Under the pieces are notes generated by a model that was not told the origin of the DNA, searched no databases, and was given only the letters and a program-made list of their open reading frames with translations. A stretch of 64,000 nt of DNA, from contig JANTQA010000032.1 in assembly GCA_027625915.1 (NCBI GenBank), positions 15,640,001 through 15,704,000 on the forward strand. The letters run 5' to 3'. Below are positions 58,428 to 64,000 of the stretch, in pieces. The translations under genes and the position numbers were made by a program. The stretch's first letter is position 1; each line of letters begins with the position of its first letter. This DNA comes from Anaeramoeba flamelloides. Lineage: Eukaryota > Metamonada > Anaeramoebidae.

Positions 58428-60116
58428 AATCTCGAAAGGTTTTTTATATTTCGAAAAGCAAAGAAATTTGTGTTTTGGTTTTTTTTTGAAAAAAATAATT
58501 TCTTCACGATTAGAAAATTCAATTATTCCAAAAGATTGATTTCTTGTTGAGAAGGATTGTTTTAATGCGTCTTTTGAGAAAGTGGTGTGTGATTGAAAGA
58601 TAATTTGGTATTTTATTTAGATCATTTCACCTTGATTACGTGATTTATTTTTATTTTTTTTTTCACCTCTTGTTTTTTTGAATTTTTGAGATTATTCGTT
58701 TTTTGAAAAATTTATTGTACTAATCTTCTTCATTTAAAAATTGTTGATGTGAAAAAGCATGTTTGTTTCTCTAAAGTTTTTTTGGTTTTAATTTTTGATT
58801 TTATGAACTTTTTCAAACCCTAATAAGAGCAGTTCTTGTTTTACTCTTCAATCACCTTAAATCAGAATGCGAGTTGTTAACTTAAATCTTTAGAAACAGA
58901 TTCAAAAACCACTCTATGAGTTAATTAATTCTGAAAAATAAGGCCTTTTAGTTTTTTTGAGATATTCTCCGGATTAGTGTTATGCAGATTTTTCATAAAA
59001 GTGGATGGAATTACATTTAACTTTCTAATTGTTGATGGTAAGAAAGAATAGTCTAAACTTGAAATTGTTTTTGTTCAGTATGTCCTCTTATTTTTACTAC
59101 TGATAAATTGCGATTTATATTTGGAAATTTTTATTTGATTTTCCTTTTTGAAATTATTCTTCTCAAGCTTTGAATAAAGCATTTTATGTGGTCAAGTGTT
59201 AGGAAACTCTGTAAATTAGTTGTTTTTCAAAATTTTCTTTGTCCTGGACGGTTTGATAAGAGACAGTTCAAAGATTTATCAAAATGGAAATTGAACTAAA
59301 AATTTTTTGAAATTTATTAGAATTTATCAGTATTTATATAGTATGATATATCTTTAATTTTTTTTCAGTTCTAATTAGAATTCTCTGTTCCAATACTATT
59401 TTTCATGAAGGGGATAGTAAACTAAATAAATCTTCAAGTTAAATTTATTAACAAATTTAAAAAAAATTTTACTGTATCTTGAAATAGAAAAATAAAATTC
59501 AAACCTGATTTCGACAAAACCAAACTTATTGTGAATGTATTTTCAGAAATAAATTATTGTTTTTAAAAGTCTGATCCATTTTTCTCATTTTAAAAAAGTT
59601 CAAAATCCAACATATTTCTAAAATATTTACAAAAAAATTTATTTTGAATGAAAGAAAACAGAAAATTTTATTGTCTGTTAAAGAAATTGTTCAAAAATAT
59701 GATTTAAAAATAAAAAAAACCACTAAGTTATGGAATAATAGGTATAAAAAATATACTTAATTTCAATAAAATTTTAAATTTAAAATAATTATTTTAAACT
59801 TGTCAAAGCAATATAGATTTTGATTAAAAGAACAATTCAAATCATTTTTTTCTTTTTATTAAATTCAAATAATATGAGAAAAAAACCAAACAATTAAGTA
59901 TAAATTCTCTCATAATACTTTTTTAAAACCTGGAAATTTCGTCTTATAATCTAAAGAAATATTTTTTAATTTGATTATTTAAAATCAATAATTGATTACC
60001 CTATCTTAATTTTTTCAGTTAATTATTGACAACACACATATTATATGTATCAATAGACTTACAATTATTACTTAATTTTTTGAAGATTTTCAAACAAATA
60101 GAACGAATTCAAATTT

Positions 60117-60769
60117 GGGGACTACAGAGGTGTATATAACCCGTGTTTTTTATTTTAGCCAATTACTAAAATTTAACTCATTCAAAAAATATTGGTTGAC
60201 TCTAAAAATAAACGAAACAAATCAAGGGGATGAAAACAGTATATAAACGAGAAATAGGGTTCTTTAAATAAATGTTAAAAGAGAATTATGAAGATAAGGA
60301 AAGATTAAAAAGTAAAATTGTTACAATAAAATGAGCAAAATTAAAATTTTTTGAATTTTTATCAAAAAAATCATTTAATCTCATAAATCTTATAAATATG
60401 ACGAAATATCTGAAACAAAAGTATTTAATATTATTGAGTCATTTTGATTAATATAAGATCTAACCTCTAAAGTCAATTTAAATCCGAACCAAGAATATAC
60501 GTGAGTCTTCCTATATTCAAATACCCAAGTCTGAAAAAAAAACAGGAGTTAAATTTTAGGATTGGGTTCAATGCTGTTAACATGGGTTATTTACACCGCT
60601 GTTGTCTCTATTATTATTTTTTTTTTGGCCAATTTCTAAATAAGGAATTCGATTCTAGAAATAAATTTAATATGAAAATAAACAAGTTCTTTCAAATCTA
60701 AGTAATTGGTAAAAATTGTCTCAATCTCTATTAAATTTAGGTAAAAAAAATCGAATAGAGACTAGTCCC
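60117..60769 (-). mobile_element. TTAA-type MITE, family B, copy 3, split by another element
   Basis: In complement, the right side reads GGGACTAGTCTCTATT from a TTAA at 60770-60773 and continues with the family B interior (CCAATTACTTAGATTTGAAA, TTGGCCAAAAAAA). The opposite end is interrupted: GGGACTA lies at 60118-60124 and TTGTCTCTATT resumes at 60602. The gap is filled by the element 60125-60601. The outer TTAA on the left has decayed. Confidence 0.75.
60125..60601. mobile_element. TA-flanked element, family H (477 bp), nested
   Basis: Ends CAGAGGTGTATATAACCCGT and the complement of CAGCGGTGTAAATAACCCAT, with a further shared block CTAAAATTTAACTC on both arms. Flanked by TA (60123-60124) and TT (60602-60603, probably a mutated TA). 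CAG...CTG ends with a TA target fit a Tc1/mariner-like non-autonomous element. Confidence 0.75.
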
Positions 60770-61646
60770 TTAATAATTCTAATAAAAAAAAATGAAAAGA
60801 TATTATTTGTCAAATAAATTATTTTAAATGCAAATAGTTCCTTGTTTGTATCATGAATATTTAAAAAAGAATATTAACTAATCATTTAAATTTCAAGAAA
60901 TGTAAGAAATATTTGTGAATAAAATAAATAATCCATTGTTTTTAATCTTCAAACAACTCAATATTTGATTTATTTTTCTTATCTTTTTATAAAAAGATTA
61001 AGGGTTCATGATTATCTGCTTATAAAAACCCCCGGAAATCACTTAAAGTGATATTTCTTTTAAATAAATATTTTTTGAAAATTTTTCTTTTTCAAGTTTG
61101 ATCCAAAAATTTCAAAACAAATAGGATCTGTGATCTTTTTACTAAAAATTTAATTGAAAAAATAAACTTCTTTTAAAAAATGATAACTCATCTCTCTAAA
61201 GTTGATAAAGGGAGTGGATTTCTATAACTAGTTTAATTATACCCTTGTTTAAATAATTAACATATTATCGTTGGGGAAAAAAAATAAATAAGAGTAATTT
61301 ATCCCTCAACCCGAAATTCCTTTTCTTTTATATATCAAAAATAGTCAATGGAATTTATTTTTTTTTTGTTTATCTCTTTAATTAAATGTCAAATCAAAAA
61401 CACTGTAAAACCAAAACCCTAATCAAGATCAATTATTATGATCAATTAAAAATATCATAAAAAATTTAAAAATATATTCAATTTTGTAGAAAAATGTTTT
61501 AATTATTGAGAAAAAATTATGGGTGATCATTGGAATGTTGATTCAATATTCTAAATAAATCAAAATTTACCCTTTAATAAATATAGGAATCCATAAAAAA
61601 CCACAAATCTTAAAATTAATAAAGAAACAGATAGAAACTTGGATCC

Positions 61647-61676
61647 AATTTATCTTAGGGTTGCCTTAGATAAATT
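61647..61676. repeat. Hairpin, 13-base stem
   Basis: AATTTATCTTAGG and CCTTAGATAAATT face each other across a GTTG loop, with one mismatch. Isolated; no gene is nearby to regulate. Confidence 0.6.
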
Positions 61677-64000
61677 CTAAATTTATTATAAAGTAAATAC
61701 ATTTTTCCATTTTTCAAATTTTTTATTATGTGAACATTACTGAAAAATATTTTTTGAGTGCCACAAGATATTGAAACTTTGAAAACAAAATCCCATCCAC
61801 TGATCTATCCTTGAAAAGAACCAAAAGTAATTCAGAGCCGAATCTTCCATTTTTCGATTTTTTGAACATTTCTTTTATTCGATTTTTGGTTTTATTAAAT
61901 TTTGTTTTGGATCTAGAAATCTGTTTATACAAATGAGTGAAATTAATCAAAGAGTAAACCAAAAAAAAAAATAGATATGAAAAAGTATTGCCTTTGAAAT
62001 AAGTCATTTCTTTTAGAAGAACAAACACGAAAGATCACCTTTCCAAATAAATTTGTTGAAACCAAGAAAAAAAAAATCGATCAAAGTCTATTTTCGAAGT
62101 TTTTTTTTCTTTTTCAACTTACTTTATATGAATCCAAATAATTTATAACCTTGAATTTCTCGCCCCATTACTATTTATTATTATTTTACAAAACATTTTT
62201 TTTAATAAATTTGCTTTCAAATTTTTTTTTTAAAATATTTTTATCAAATAAATACTGAAATAAAGAATAATTTTTTAAAAATTAAAGTAAAGGGAGTTGA
62301 ATTCTCGGAATCAAAAAACAGTTACAAAATATTCAACCCAAAATAAAAAAAAAAATTTTGAAAAAAATTTTTCAATCAGATTCAGAATTATTTTTTAGTC
62401 CCAATTTAATGGAAAATAAATAATCATAAAATCAAATAAAGTTGCCCAATAAAGCTTTATTTCTAAAGGGGGATTTAAAAAATAACTGATTTTCTAAACA
62501 AAAACTAGAATTAAATGAATTAAATGAAAATCGGATTTTTAAATTCATTTTGTTAATTCTTTAGAAATAACAATTGATTTGTCTCTCAAAAATTTTCCAA
62601 CAAAAGTATTTTCAAAAGCAATTAAGGATAAAACCAAATTAAGAATAAGTAATTGTATCAAATATTATCGATAAGATCAAGAAATAAATGATTTGTATTT
62701 ATTTTTCTTTGATCAAATTTTTCATTTTTTTGAATTCCATTTTTGGTTTGGAATGAAATTATATTATACCAATATATGTCCCTAATATAAAAAAGCACTA
62801 TTTTTTTCTGATAAATATTTTTCGGGTTAAAGAAATCATTTGGATCATTCAGTTTCACATAAATTGTTGCACTCAAAAAATGATATATGGTCATGGCACT
62901 CTTCAACAAATTCTGATAAAATTTGGTGTTTAATTTACTCTTTTATTGATTTGGTATACAAAATTCTATTACATTTCAGTTTAACAAATAGATTATAAAT
63001 TAACTTTTTTTCAAAATGACTATAAATATAAAGTGAAAAAATTCATACTTTCAAATTTAATATTGACAAAACACCGAAATTTTGAAAAAAATTTTCTTCA
63101 AATTTTCAATTTATTCATATTTTTATATAAGGAAATTGTAGTGTATTTGTTAGTTGAAAAAAAATTAAGTTTTATTGTGAAAGCCAAGTGATAACACAGA
63201 ACATATTTTTACTTTGTTTAAGACAAGCTATAAAATGGCAAAATTTTTTTTTGTTTTCTTTGACAAAAATGAAAAATATTGAAAAAATGAAACACAACTA
63301 CCTACTCTTCAAACAAAGATTTAATTTTGTAAATAACAAGAAATTTATTACTATTATTTTCCAATTAAAAAATGAAAATTTTTAGTTCATATTCCAAAAT
63401 ATATTTTTCTGGTTAATAAGTTTAAGAAAATCCAAAGATCTTCACAACATTGTTTAGAAAGGATATTTTTAGACACAAATTTAACTTCCTTAGTGAACTC
63501 AAAGACAAAATTTTTACTCTGCTAATTTGATTTTAGCAGTAATAAATAATATTCTTTTTGGAAATGAAATAACAATTTTCTTTTTTAGATTGGAAAATAA
63601 TAGTATTTTTTAATTTAAAAAGAAAAAAAAACAGTCAAATACAGTTAATATCATACAGCTTTAAAAAAAAAATTGGAAAATTATACCATTATTTTGATAA
63701 ATTTGAAAGTTTCAAAAAAAAATTGTGAAATAGGTTGATAATTTTTATTCTTAGACAAATTTTACAGTTTATTGGGATTTAAAGAAAAATTCCTACAATT
63801 TGAATATGGTCCCTTGAGATTTAATATGCTTTCAAGAAAAAAAACAATTTTTTTCGCAAATATCAGTTTTTTTTTAAATATCAATTAATTTAGACACACA
63901 AAAAAAACTCATCAAACAAATTGAGAGAATTTTTTGTCTCACAATTATTTTTTAAAACTCACAATAAAATCAAAAACTTTCGAATTTTAAAAAGCGTTTT

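Larger units (their letters stand above)
58428..64000. other. Gene-free 3' part of window
   Basis: 5.6 kb upstream of TSR1 with no supportable gene. It holds a nested pair of elements (60117-60769) and a 13-base-stem hairpin (61647-61676). Two minus-strand frames of 100 and 83 codons (61726-62028, 62658-62909) have no recognisable domain and are not called. Confidence 0.6.

Noticed and set aside
61726-62028. 100-codon minus-strand frame
   Set aside because: Long for this base composition, but it shows no domain, no splice partners and no leader like those of the real genes.
62658-62909. 83-codon minus-strand frame
   Set aside because: No domain or context; compatible with chance.
1-64000. 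CRISPR arrays, rRNA genes, prophage or polycistronic operons
   Set aside because: No spaced direct repeats, rRNA-like conserved G+C blocks or gene-packed stretches were seen; the window is eukaryotic.

Overview
This is a stretch of an extremely A+T-rich nuclear genome from a unicellular eukaryote. The protein-coding genes have spliceosomal introns (GT...AG), all identified genes end in TAA, the proteins carry Asn/Lys/Glu-rich insertions, and intergenic DNA is long and packed with small DNA-transposon derivatives. Nothing bacterial, organellar or viral was recognised. Homology places the genes in a free-living protist with animal-like trafficking genes. An amoeboid lineage (an Anaeramoeba-like metamonad, or an amoebozoan) is my guess from style only; the sequence does not settle it.

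Layout: 1-2792 is non-coding and carries an inverted-repeat element and a ~1 kb dispersed repeat. 2793-9563 (+) is one very long coiled-coil gene interrupted by three single-base frame changes. 9564-14695 is non-coding with three MITE-like elements. 14696-15624 (-) is ribosomal protein eS10 (3 exons). 15625-19180 is non-coding with two long fold-back elements and a hairpin cluster. 19181-29557 (+) is a five-exon SH3-PX-BAR sorting nexin (SNX9 family) whose last two introns are ~4.3 kb each. 29558-32092 is a non-coding gap between convergent genes. 32093-40930 (-) is a two-exon homologue of gamma-secretase-activating protein (GSAP), again with a ~4.3 kb intron. 40931-45561 is non-coding. 45562-45930 (+) is a small four-helix membrane protein of unknown function. 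45931-51264 is non-coding. 51265-53499 (+) is a GCFC/PAXBP1-family protein linked to the spliceosome. 55809-58427 (-) is the ribosome biogenesis factor TSR1, with a strikingly G+C-rich 5' two-thirds. 58428-64000 is non-coding with a nested transposon pair.

The genes are functionally unrelated housekeeping and trafficking genes and do not form an operon or gene cluster. The dominant second layer is a dense population of short non-autonomous DNA elements: at least four TA-flanked families and three TTAA-flanked families, several present in two to four copies, some nested, and many inside the giant introns. I did not find a convincing novel biological system. The most notable points are the protist GSAP homologue, the three giant introns of nearly equal length, the three same-direction frame changes in the coiled-coil gene, its 15- and 30-heptad duplications, and the G+C island in TSR1.
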